Assembly (NCBI GenBank): GCA_015179125.1
Contig: WHVA01000006.1
Location: 372,001 to 436,000 of the forward strand
Origin: Gautieria morchelliformis
Taxonomy: Eukaryota > Basidiomycota > Agaricomycetes > Gomphales > Gomphaceae
Direction of reading: 5' to 3'
DNA: 64,000 nucleotides
Under the pieces are notes generated by a model. That model saw nothing but the letters and a program-made list of their open reading frames with translations. It had not been told where the DNA came from and did no database searches. A program made the position numbers and the translations under genes. Positions 21,230-32,183 of the stretch are shown piece after piece (within the stretch, counting starts at the first letter, position 1; the number at the start of each line of letters is the position of its first letter).

Positions 21230-22745
21230 GTTAAAGATGTACGCACAGCTGTCCAATTCCTTGTAACTGTAGAGGTGCAGTAGCGGCCAACAACACGGAA
21301 AGAAGGAACATAGCTGTCCCTCTCCTCAATAAAAAAGAGATGTAACTTAGGGTATCACTCACCAAAGATGCTTGAAACAAGGAATCATAGATCACCAGCT
21401 TGTCAATCTTGTTGAAAAGAAATATAAAACCCACATCAAGCAATACCCTGCTCCATCCCTACAGAAGTGCAGCTTAGTAGGTGATGGGAAGACAAAGGTT
21501 TGAACCCACCTGAAGAACACTTTCAATAATGGAGTCATAGAAATGCCAAGTGATTTGACTCGTATAACCAACTTATACATCGTAAGGGCAAAATATATGG
21601 CTAACGATGTTGATTATCCAATCAGTAAAATCTATCTATATCGATGCACTGTACCTTGGAATGCACCAACGAGGGCACTAGTGTCAGGTAGGTTAGGTTA
21701 TGTGTCTCTGTTTATCTGGCGAGGTCACCCACCCACTCTGAATGACCTTGGATGTATACATATTCAATGTTGAGTCTAGAAAACAACCTGGCAGAATACC
21801 TGGGAGTGGATTGGGGATGGTCTTGAATGGCGAAAACTGAAGTCCTATGAAGGTAAGTGTAGACTGCAGTCATGAGAAAAATGAATCGCCGATGCTGTAA
21901 ATGAGATTTACAATGACTTCGGCTAAAAAGAAGATTAGTTTATTCATATGCACATAGGTCTGACACACCTATCCAAAGTGCTACCAAAAATACCGCCACT
22001 ATTGCAAGGCACATGAGTCCAAAGTAAATATCACTTGAAACCAACTAACCTTTTTTGCTGTCATAATATAGCGCATATATCCGAAGGATGATGAGCAGAT
22101 CAACAAAAGGGACATAGACCAGGGTCCCCCTCCAAAATTGTAAGTTTATATGGCATAAATGAAGCAAATTAACACCTCATACCAGACTCCGAGTCTGTTG
22201 AAAGGTGTGCAACTATACGTGAGCAGATCAATGGTTGCTTTTTTCCCAGCAGTGATGAACAGTGGCCATACAACTGCCAAAACACAGCAGAGTGAGCAAT
22301 GTCGAGCAACAACACATTAAATGATATCACCTCTACAGATAAATTTGCGTTGGCTGTTGCTGCATTTAGAATATTAGATGGACATAAAGTAGAATACACA
22401 GGAAAGGCTTTATATATACCATATGCGTTGATAAGCAGAAAGCCCAAGGCGTAATATCGGGTAAGGACATGTAAAACATTGATCTTCGTCCAAGAAGTTC
22501 TATTAGAAGTAGTATGAGTAAGATCACGGACAAAGTACGGGTGGTATGGTTCATACAGCCAGACATATCTTATTTCTTGGCCAGAGGTGATCAATATTTC
22601 GTACAACAGCAATGTTGTAGCGGCAACTTTCAGGGATAGGTTAAATGGCATGAACAAAATGATCAACGTATACCTTACAGGTGTTGATGATGAGGACCCG
22701 ATATCTCGCAACGACTGTAGGGAGCTCCGCGATTAGTGCATTCAT
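21230..22745 (-). CDS. DUF6533-type multi-helix membrane protein, copy 1
   Basis: A start at 22745 begins MNALIAELPTVVARYR. Small introns (for example 22627-22678 and 22500-22538) keep phase into the DUF6533 signature: LLLYEILITSGQEIRYVW, then TSWTKINVLHVLTRYY. Basidiomycete DUF6533 proteins are membrane proteins of about seven helices with unknown function. Further left, LRIYALYYDSKK near 22070 and more hydrophobic segments fit the later helices. I could not fix every intron beyond 22400, and TGA or TAA codons in candidate exons leave open whether it is intact. It has a paralogue at 36680-38267. Confidence 0.6.
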
Positions 22746-24010
22746 AGTACGATGGAGGTGGTGGATGTTCTGTAATGGTAAGGATCGGTCCACTTTTCCT
22801 AGCTCATATGGGAAGCTGTTATATATGCCTGACAACCAGTATCATTTGTATTGTAAAACATGATCGTGAGCTTGTCATTGGTCGCTAATGAGGGAACTTG
22901 GGAGTGAATCACCATCAACCTCAGCTGGCAGATACTATGATCCAGTGTGTGCAGCTGCCTGTTGAACTTATATAAATCAGTATTTCACTGATGTGTTGAT
23001 CTACCTGCAGTATCCAACAAGTCCGCCGGGGATGTGATGCATAGATCAACCAACGGCCGCGAGGTAGACGCTTGGGGTGCATATTAGTCGATTGTGCGCA
23101 TAGTATTTCAAACTCACAAGTTCAATGGAAAGCCGTCGACGCGATTAGCTGTAGCTGCTCGCAAACGTATTTTGCCTCAGTGGCATCACCGGGTGGCGTT
23201 GTGAGCGTGCTACTACTTGGTTATATTTTCAGCGCTCGTCGAAGGAATAGGACATATGAAGCACAGCAGCGGTGATATATCACATCCGATCCGAATCTGG
23301 AAGCAATTTGGAAAACATAGCTATATCTTTGCTGGGTCAGATGTTAGAGCTCACCAGAGTGCGCGGCTCTGTTCATGAAGCGATTCATGATATGATGGTG
23401 ACAGACCCGGACGCGTACTTTTCAAGTGCGCAGTGGGTGACTCCGCTTGACTGTGAGGCAATGTTACCAGTGACTCCACGCAAATATCGAGTCCGTCGGG
23501 CTAGAATTCATGTACAACAGATCTTGAGTCAAGGTCTCACCGTTCAGAACTACAAGTAACGTCCTTCCAGCCGTTTCCCCGAGTCCACGTTCCAATCCAA
23601 TATTCTTTCTCGCATTTTCTTCCGTCACGGCTCTCGCCATGCCATCAAAGGTGAGAGATAGAGGGCCACAATATTGTATGGATGGGACTTTGCCAATTTG
23701 AAAGAGATTTCATCTACTGGCCGAAGGCAGGGTCCGAAGGCACAGCCTGCCTAGTGAAAGCTATGTCACACTGGACACCAATGTACTAACGCTAATTTTG
23801 TGGCAGCGAAGACGCCGTGTGATATGATGATATCGCACTGGCGCTAAGTGCGGTCGAACATGGCGTCGCGACTTCTGCCTCGGACTCGGGCATCGAAATG
23901 CTTCAAACAATTATTTGTCAGCAATGGCCACTATGGGATTTGTGCTGGCGAGTAGATTTCGTACGATCTGCGACGAGGCGGCGACGCACATCCATCACTG
24001 GCAGTACTGA
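22746..24010. other. Sequence to the right of DUF6533 copy 1
   Basis: Conserved with 38268-39480 but without a frame I can name. A stretch around 23020-23210 stays open in both copies (ARRRILPQWHHRVAL in copy 2 versus a frame-changed form here), so a small unknown exon is possible. Confidence 0.35.
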
Positions 24011-25455
24011 GTACTAAGCGCCCCTGAATTTGGATCATCTGGTACAACCTCCTAGCTATCGCCACAGCATCGCAACTCAATGTCATCATCGCCACCGCAG
24101 GCCAACTTTGGATTGACTGCTTGAAGATATCATTCTCTGTGTGCTACCTTATTTGAACATTGCTTCTATATCTAGTCTCTAAAAGACTTGTCGCTTCCTT
24201 CATATCATGCCATAGTAAGTGATTTCAGACCCGTAGAACATATATTCAGTCACGACCGTTCTCCATCTGAATCAGGTGGAGGACTCCGGGTGGAAAGTAT
24301 ACGCATTAGAGCACCCGTTGCCATCCCAGAGCCTGAACCCGCCCTCGATCACACCCTCTGGTCAATGAGAGACCTAGTGCGCCGCCAGAAACTCACGCAC
24401 AGTGCGTGAAAACGTCGTCAATTTGTCTCGCCCTTTGGTTCCGGAATGGTCCTCTAAATTTCACTCCGTAATGGCCATCAGCTCTTCGCGGCTAGTGGTG
24501 GCAGCTGGAAACACAATGTATTGTTGCAAATTCACGCCCCTCAACGTCACGACATTCGGAGGCTCCCTGTGCCATATTTGAATATGTGGTGACACTTCCC
24601 AAGGATGCCAGAAGAGATATATCCGGCATCGCCTTCGAACGTGACGGAGAAGGCGTTATCCTATCGTCTTTTCATCAATCTTCAAACAGGAAACCTTGGT
24701 CTGTCAGGGACCTAGATTTATTATATTCTCAGCAGTTCGGACCATGTCCATCGCCAGTAACACAGTTCTCGCAATGGATTCCGTGAGACTGGCGTCCATA
24801 TATTCAGTCGCAGACCCAGATCGGTCCTTGTTATAGTATTCGGGACGTCATCTGCGACACCCCTTGTGGCATGTGGAGTCACAGAATCCGGCATCAGAAA
24901 AGAACTATCAGAAGTTAGAGTAGAAAAAATGGGAAGAAGCCCATGTCCGCAAGCAATGCTCGCCCTCTCTGGAAAGCCTTCAACAACTGCCATCCGCCGC
25001 GCGGTCTACTCCATCACTGGTACTGCACCACGAGCATTTCCATGGGCCTCCTCGTCGGACCAAATCGTAATCTCAGGATGGTACTACGGAATCATTTCTT
25101 TGCACGACCTGCGCTGTCCGGCGCATTCTGATTCCTCAGAGAGGGGTCCAATCTTGCCCCCGTGCAGACAATCAAAGACCCCCTCACACAGTCTCCCGTC
25201 TATTCCCTATCAAGTGCGGGCGCGCACATTGCCGCTGGCTCGGCACGAAGCAGCGTCGTGAATCTCTATGATGACCGCTCGCCCAAGACGGGATGGAGCA
25301 TCTATGTTCCCCAGGAGTATGGGCGCCTGACATCGTCCCCCGTCTATTCGTGCTTGCTGGAGAGCACACGCCTGTGGGCAGCCACGGAGTCGCGCCCGTT
25401 TGTGGTCGATTTCGGGGAAGTCCATGAACGTACTTTCCCTCACGTGACGGAGTGA
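24011..25455 (+). pseudogene. F-box/WD-repeat-like protein pseudogene
   Basis: Reading across several frames: an F-box-like start near 24120-24210 (LEDIILCVLPYLNIASISSL), then blocks typical of a basidiomycete F-box/WD-like family, namely SDQIVISGWYYGIISLHDLR near 25050-25120 and GAHIAAGSARSSVVNLYDDR with SPKTGWSIYVP near 25220-25310. It ends at 25455. At least four frame changes and several stops separate the blocks. Its 5' flank (CGCCCCTGAATTTGGATC, ACCTCCTAGCTAT) is shared with F-box genes A and B although the body is a different subfamily. Confidence 0.7.
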
Positions 25456-25514
25456 AACGTCATGAAAGAGCCCACTGGCAGTTTGGGCAGGTTTGCTCCC
25501 ATCTGCGGGCACAG

Positions 25515-26325
25515 CATGTTCAGCAGGTGAAGGTAACAACATCGCTTTGCAGGCCTAACACTACATCAGGAAAAAAAGCAATGTATAGATAGGTTGGACC
25601 AGCGGGCTTGTCATCAGGTTGGCAACTTTGTGGTGGAAAAATACTCCAAGTTTTTGTGGTCGGTGACAACATCAATGGGAGAGCTGGAACCCTCCAGATA
25701 ATGCCGCCAACATTGAAAAGCTTCAAAAATTGCCAGTAGCTCTTTATCATGGACATTGTAATTAATTTTGGCACTGGAAAAAATGTCTGAGAGTGGAAAG
25801 CGACTGGGTGCAGGACACCTTCATCATCAAACTGGGACAGGATTGCACCGAGGGCATAATCCAAAGTGTCAGTTTCCACGACCATTGGCTGGTTGGGAGG
25901 CCAATGCTATGGAATAGGAGCTGAAGTGAAACCCTCCTTGAGGTAATTGAAAGACTTTCGGCATTCTTTGGGGTAAATGCCCACAGGGTGCCTTTACGAG
26001 TGAGCTAAGTAGGGGGAACTGTGATGTTGGAATAGTTGTAGATGAAGCGGCGATAGAAATTGGTGAAGCCAAGGAAGGACTGAATGTCTTTTACTTTCCG
26101 AGGCTCAGGCCAATCACAGATGGTTTGGACTTTATCTTTGGACATGGTGAAGCCATTGGTTGTGAGCATGTAACCAAGGAACTCCATGGGATGCCATTCA
26201 CATTTGTCAGCTTTGGCAAAGAGACCATGTTTCTGAAGATGCCGTAAAACTTCACATATGTGTTCCCTATGTTTGACCGGGTCATCAGAGTAGATGGGTA
26301 TGTCATCAAGATACACCACGATGCA
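25515..26325 (-). pseudogene. Gypsy RT/RNase H fragment, second family
   Basis: Minus-strand blocks read VYLDDIPIYSDD (the RT active-site YLDD), then KHREHICEVLRHLQKHGL, WPEPRKVKDIQSFLGFTNFYRR, and RNase H-like ETDTLDYALGAILSQF. It is clearly related to, but different from, the pol at 12021-15688 (about two thirds of residues match by eye). At least two frame changes and no LTR in view: a truncated relic. Confidence 0.85.
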
Positions 26326-26528
26326 ATGATCGCATGGAGCTTATGGTCAATCTCGCATGCTTCAGCATGAAGCCTGCTCTGCCCTCCAACTTAGTACTCC
26401 CATCAGCCATTGGAGATGCACCAGCTCAGTCAGAAGCACCACTGATCACAAGTTCCCAGGTTCTCTCACTCTCCAAACCAACATACCCACCCCACTGTTC
26501 ATTTGGCCCAGGGATGGCAAAGAGACAG
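26326..26528. other. Unassigned 200-bp junction sequence
   Basis: No gene or repeat recognised between the Gypsy fragment and the R1 piece. Confidence 0.4.
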
Positions 26529-26589
26529 TAGAGTGTCAAGACTCATTTATTGCTTGCACCCAGTAACTCCATTCTCCCTTTCATCACTC
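26529..26589 (+). mobile_element. R1 LTR 5' fragment
   Basis: TGTCAAGACTCATTTATTGC and the following 40 bp match the start of R1 at 35025. It is cut at 26589 by the R2 element. Confidence 0.65.
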
Positions 26590-27644
26590 TGTTATGATAG
26601 ACGCAACTATTCTATTTCAAGTTATCTATGTACAAAAGAAACTAATAAAAGAAAACAAAGAAAAAGAGTAAAAGAAATAGGAACGACACTTACGACGGAC
26701 GTCGGCACAGATGACATACACATGACATCATGAATAGCTATCTTATCTACAGATTAGATAAGATACAGGGATACGGGCATCGACCACGTGCAGCCGATCA
26801 GAGACAGCGTGCCTATCGACTGATGGCATCAGCCATGATGTCGACAGGCGCCAGGCCACAGGCACCAAGGAGGTGTGGGCACCAAATGCCACAGAGAGAT
26901 ATAGACTGCGCAGGAGCACCGGATATTGTGGAGTGACTTGAGAATGTCATCCACAATACATGTACTCAATTAGCTGCCCCACAGAAGAGGCACAGAGACA
27001 GGCGGCCCCATCACCAAGCCTAGCATTTATGCTAGGCAGGGCGGATTTGATTTCCATTCCCTATTGGACTCCATGACACGACCAGCTGACTACTATCTTG
27101 ACACCATGTGGACAGGGGCTTTGTATGCTAAGTACAAGACTCTATTCCAAAGTTTAAATAATCCTGATACTATCTCCATCACCCCATGATTTTATGACTA
27201 TAATTAGTCACCCCTTTAGTTACAAGTAGTTTTTCGACCCATCTGCTCACTATCTCGAACACCAGTAGTGACCACTAATATAGTATAAATAGCTACTACA
27301 AATGTATGAACGAAATCATCCAGAATCAACTGTTTCACCCCTTGAAGTCACTGTAGTCTTGTTTGATAGCTACAGGACTTAGATCTCGATAGTTTGCTCC
27401 AATTCTTCGTTGAGAGCTCACTATTACTGCTTACTCTAGACTACCTCAAAAACGAAGCCTTTTGACTTAGCTATCCCTTATATTGACACCATTCTCTCGT
27501 CAACATGGTCACGTGACCTCCATCCATCAGTGCCGGACGCGTCTCGAGAGGCTTAGTCAGCACACAGGAGAGGGACAGACATAGCGGTCCCAACCGCTAA
27601 GCAATAAGAAATTGTTTGCTAAAGGCACCATCTAATATTTTACA
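26590..27644. mobile_element. R2 element, second copy (about 1,055 bp)
   Basis: Starts TGTTATGATAGACGC and ends TATTTTACA. It aligns along its length with 8758-9828. I find no matching target duplication, so the right flank has probably been rearranged; the R1 sequence to the left does not resume on the right. Confidence 0.72.
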
Positions 27645-28290
27645 GCTGTTCCAGGTACATAAGGCGGAGTCTGAATTTTGACTCCGTGACAGCCGTTCAG
27701 AAAGAAACATGTATACCTCAATAACTAGTGGATAATAAGACCTGATCTTTTGTAATAACTATATATGATATAGTATCTACCATTTAGTACAAAATATATA
27801 GCTTATTATGCAGATTCTAATATTCGAAAAAATAGGCTTATATGCACCATTATGATACCAATATAGCATAAGCAGAGGATGTAGCATTACCAGACTAGAG
27901 TAATATACATGTATAAATGTTTGAAAACTAATGGAATTGTATACTGAATGGTTTAGGGAAGGGGGAGGGCTGCATACTAATTGAGCACCTTTCCAGCCTT
28001 TTAGCTTTCTACAAGGCCATAAATGCTGATTGTAACACTCTAAACTATGGTATATAACGTATATTTACAATAATTACATGTAACGTATTTTTTCAGGCTT
28101 TTACCTTGACTTCATAAACCTGCTGGCGGCCATGCGGCACTTGTGACATCACACGATGTAGCGCGATTAGGTCACATGACCGCACAAAGCCTCGTGCTGC
28201 AACGTGGCCTTGCCGCCTTCCTCTTACTTCTTGTTTTCCCCACCCATCATTTCTCTGCTCAGCTTCTATCAGACCACTTTTTTCCGTCTA
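27645..28290. promoter_or_regulatory. AT-rich 5' flank of the uncharacterised gene
   Basis: AT-rich until about 28110, then GC-richer with a CATGTGACC-type block (GGTCACATGACCG at 28171). No gene. The last 100 bp is pyrimidine-rich and leads to the start codon at 28291, as is common in fungal core promoters. Confidence 0.4.
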
Positions 28291-30627
28291 ATGGCCCATC
28301 AAAAGGGCAAAGTAACCACCAAACCACCCGGGGAGCCGCCTCCCAGCAAACCGAAAACCCATCAGCGGGACATGGTAGATCCCTCACACATAGTTGAGGG
28401 ACGTCAATCCAGGACCCCTTCCAGTCGCTTACTCCAGTCAAGTGATGCAAAACCGGTCTCCAAGCCGGCGACCGGCTCAGAGACAGTGCGGATACCATCT
28501 AAGCCCCCTCCGGTTCGTCCCTCTACTGCTCCCAAGGCCGCGACCGCTGCCGCTGCCCCCACCCCCACCCCCGCCCCTGCCCCTGGCCCTGTTACTACTG
28601 CGGCGCTCAGTACGATTCTAGAGGAACAGGAGTCCCAAATCGAAACTGATGCGGACGACGAGGATCTTTACGTGGACCACCCCTCAGTGAGCAGCGACGA
28701 AGATATATTTTCAGGTCTTGAACCCTTGGACATTGAACTCCCAGCTCCATCTGACCAGTCGTCAAAGGCTAGAGTGGCAAGAAAGGTTGGCAAAGGAGCA
28801 AGCAAGGCAGCAGTTGCCTTGCCTCACAGTATGTTTCTTATTCTCACTTTTTTTCTGCACACTAACAATTTATATACAGCTATTAAGTTTAGTATCCCCT
28901 CCCGTTTCGGACTCAAACAGCTCATATGGCGTACACACCATGTCAAGCGGACAACGACCATAGCCAACCTGAAAGAGACCATTCACCTCATCCTCGGCCT
29001 GGATGCGATACCAGCTGTGAAGCACCCTCCCCTTGTTATGCATATCAAACACGATCCGGCCAAGCTTTGTTTCGCTCTCGACACTGACGATGACTGGGAG
29101 GCCCTTAAGGATGAATGGAGGAAATGGGCAGCAAAACGGGGTGAAGATACCTGCATTGAGATTGTAACTGGTCCCAAGGTATGATTTTATTTTATTTTGT
29201 TCTTCTAAAGCTAAACTTTTGATAGTTTTTTGACTTTCTGGAGGAGGCCGTTGCGGCACATGCTGCATCTGTAGAGGACAGGAATTATAGGCAGTAGGTA
29301 TGGACTTGTTGCTCAAAAGAATAGACTAGAAAACAATTCACTCTCTCAGTGAATTTAGTTGTCACTGTAAATATATTATACACTACCTAGAAAACAATTC
29401 ACTACAGAGGATTTCTAGGTTAATAAATCGAAAGAATGCTAGACTAATTTACTTGCCTCTCTCAGTGAATTTAGTTGTCACTGAGAGAGGGGGAAACTGT
29501 TTCACTGCGCATGTACTACTACCCGGCCCTTTAGCGCCCAAGAGCTCGCGCGTCGAAGTCATTTCAGACTCCGCTGGGTGCAGCCGCTTGTGAAAGTAGG
29601 AATAACAAGATGAAATGGGGAGATAGGGAGTGAGTGGAAAATTTCGAAAATAACCAGAGAAATGGATGCATGATACAAGAACAACATGAGAAGAAATTGA
29701 GAAAGCACACAACAAATTGGATATATTATGCTTGATTTTGGTGCAGGAGCATCAATGCACCCAACAGCATCCTCTAAAGGAAAGGCCAAGGGCAGGGCCA
29801 AGCCTGCCGTTAACCCCTTTCTTCCAGACGATGCAGCCGTTGAGTCTGAGTTGGTGGCAAAGCTAGGTGCAGCTGATATGGCAAGGTCAACGTGATTCCA
29901 GGAGGAACTCGGGAAGCTCAGGGAAGCCTGGTCCTGTGACCAGCACCCCAAGTCAATATGTATGGCACGTGCATTGAGGGGCCACCACAAGGTACTGAAC
30001 TTCGAGGGCGAGCTTTCCTGGGTATTAGAGCTCATAAGGTTTTCTCTGATCTCTTTTTTATTTCATGCGCGAACATTTTAATAGATAGGTGGTACAAGTG
30101 GCATGGACATCAACACCCCTCCCAAGATTGAGTATTTCAAGTTCTTCCACACCCAAGATGGCAGCAGTGCCCCAGTCCTTTGTCGAGGTGGCGCATGGCA
30201 TTATAGCGAGCCACCCACTAGCATGCATCGTGACGCTGCTCCTCCTGTTATGCCTGCCGTTCCCCCCATCCACATAAATTTTCCCGCCGACATCTTTCAG
30301 CATCTACAGGTGTCTCACCACTCTCATCCCAAACGGGGCCGTTCCCCATCATCCAGTGATCGTGTGGCAAGTCCAGATGACAATGCACCAGTGGATGACT
30401 CGCCTACCCCCACCATTGGGGAGTGGATCATGCACTTGGAGATGCAGCGCATCGCGTACAACAGGTGGGATGTTCTGCGACAGAAGTTTGCCAAGGAAGA
30501 GTTGATGCAACTGTTTGGGACTCAGCTGGAAATGCTGAGAGAGTCATCCTGCTGGACTTGTGGGTGCTTGGGTGACCATAAAGTCCGAAGCGGCCACCGC
30601 CGAGGTGCCCGGCGGAGTTTGAAATAG
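28291..30627 (+). pseudogene. Uncharacterised basidiomycete protein gene with a solo Copia LTR in an exon
   Basis: Start ATGGCCCATCAA at 28291. Exons 28291-28828, 28880-29178 and from 29226 join in phase. The first exon is Pro/Ala/Ser-rich with an acidic stretch. The second (SIPSRFGLKQLIWRT, TIANLKETIHLILG) has a compact domain-like composition. A solo LTR (29270-29766) splits the third exon; removing it and one GCATC restores an open frame (VAAHAASSKGKAKG). An in-frame TGA at 29893-29895 follows, after which the frame stays open to about 30040. A last part from about 30090 (MDINTPPKIEYFKFFHTQDG) ends at 30627. I do not recognise the family and suspect a repeated basidiomycete gene. The nonsense codon and the LTR make it a pseudogene. 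Confidence 0.6.
29270..29766 (-). mobile_element. Solo Copia LTR (497 bp), TSD GCATC
   Basis: Reverse orientation. Same family as the LTR at 2764-3253, sharing the tandem GTGACAACTAAATTCACTGAG block. GCATC at 29265-29269 and 29767-29771. Its clean flanks define the true LTR ends. Confidence 0.95.
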
Positions 30628-30910
30628 AGCGCCCGGAACAGAGTTGTGGGTGCTAGAGGATCCACAACTCTGTAATGACAGATAAATGGTAGTTAGAGCC
30701 ATGGAGGCTTTGGAAAAATAAGGAAAAAGATAGGATAACTAGAGGAATGTTTGAAAAGCCTTTCCCCAGTTATATTAACAGCATACAGGAACTGTTAATT
30801 CTTCAAAAGTGTTTTTACAAGTTGTCAAGACAAAACAGAAAAGACTAGGGCTGGTTGAGCAGCCTTCCTTGGCTGGTTGAACAGCCATTCCCCTACAAGA
30901 GCCAGTTAGT
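30628..30910. other. Intergenic
   Basis: No gene. An inverted repeat (CAGAGTTGTGG...CCACAACTCTG) lies at about 30640-30672 just behind the stop codon and could act in 3'-end formation. Confidence 0.4.
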
Positions 30911-32183
30911 TGTCATGATGCATTTATTTCCCATACTCAGATGCCCTGTTTTCCCATTTCTCACTCCACCTCCGTGTTCGTCCCGATCGCCCTCGCCGTG
31001 TTCGGCAACCGATCCTCGCTGTTCGCACCATTTACCATAGCCACGCCGTCAAAGCACGATCGACTTCTTTGGACTGACTTGGCAGTCATCGCTGAGCCTC
31101 TCACCTCCTCTGCTCAACCCTCTTTTGATGATGTTCCTATGATCGGATTGTCATGACGTGTATATTTCCTACACCTTGTTACCCCCATTTCCCCTTTCAC
31201 CACTTCTCCTCCTTGTTCACTCGGCTTCACCCTCCACCTCGACCACTCCTGCCCTATGTCATCTCCGTTGGCCCTTCCTTGCATTTCACTGAACAGCCAC
31301 TTGCTGCTCGCATCATTCGCCAGCAGGCACACCATCAAATCATGATTGATATCCCTACCCAGCATGATGGCTCGTCAGTAGCTCCATCAGCTTCTCGGTC
31401 CAACCCCCTTTTGGTGTTCATATGAGCAGGGTGCACTCGCGGGACGTCCTACCCATAGGTCATGTGGGATCAACCCAGCAGATGAAGAACCCGTGCAGGG
31501 CAGTGTATATGCCGGCCCCAAGACATGATTTCATACATAGGTGCCTTCGCCACCTTTACTCTCCGTCGTTTCATGTTCGCACTCTTCTCTCACTCTATTG
31601 TATGTTTATTCCATCTACTTAGTATCATGACTGCGCACCCCTATCCAACCCTGACTCACGACGGCCTCTTTCTCATTCGCTGATACCTTACGAGCATTCG
31701 ATATAAGTAGTTTACATTCGCATGTATATTCCCCAGTTCAATTATCATACGTCGTCCATCTTGTGCAAACTTGACCTCGCTGTGATCATCATCTTAAGCC
31801 TTCTCTTGGAGATTTCTATCTTCGACCAGCAGAGGACTTAGGCATCACTGGTGAGTTCTCATACTTCATCTTCATTACCTTAGCCTTCGAACTATTTTCT
31901 GTGCTGTTGGCGAAGGGCTCCAAAGGAGCACCTTCGCCGGCGAAGGGATTGTCGCTACTTAGACAGCCCTTCCGTGACACCTTGCACGTTATATCATCAA
32001 GTGCCACGGGCCATTTCGCTATGACTGTAGATAGGGCGAGCCCCGTTCAGGAAACCCTCCTATGTTGTGAACATTCATTGGTTCACGTATTCGCCGAACG
32101 GCATACTTATTCGCACAAGCTATTTGGGCATTCACTGTGTTCACTAATACACGATACTAACGCCTCAAAAACCAATCTTGACA
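30911..32183 (+). mobile_element. R1 solo LTR, forward, 1,273 bp
   Basis: TGTCATGATGC to CCAATCTTGACA. Flanks TTAGT (left) and TTATT (right) look like a target duplication with one later change. Confidence 0.82.

Larger units (their letters stand above)
20326..24060. repeat. Segmental duplication copy 1 (partner 36290-39480)
   Basis: The two segments stay alignable by eye along their length (AACAAAGTCTCTCACC at one end, GGATTTCGTACGATCT at the other) with scattered substitutions and small gaps. Copy 1 has an extra solo LTR at 20510-20934. Both carry a DUF6533 gene on the minus strand and about 1.1 kb of sequence to its right. Confidence 0.85.
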
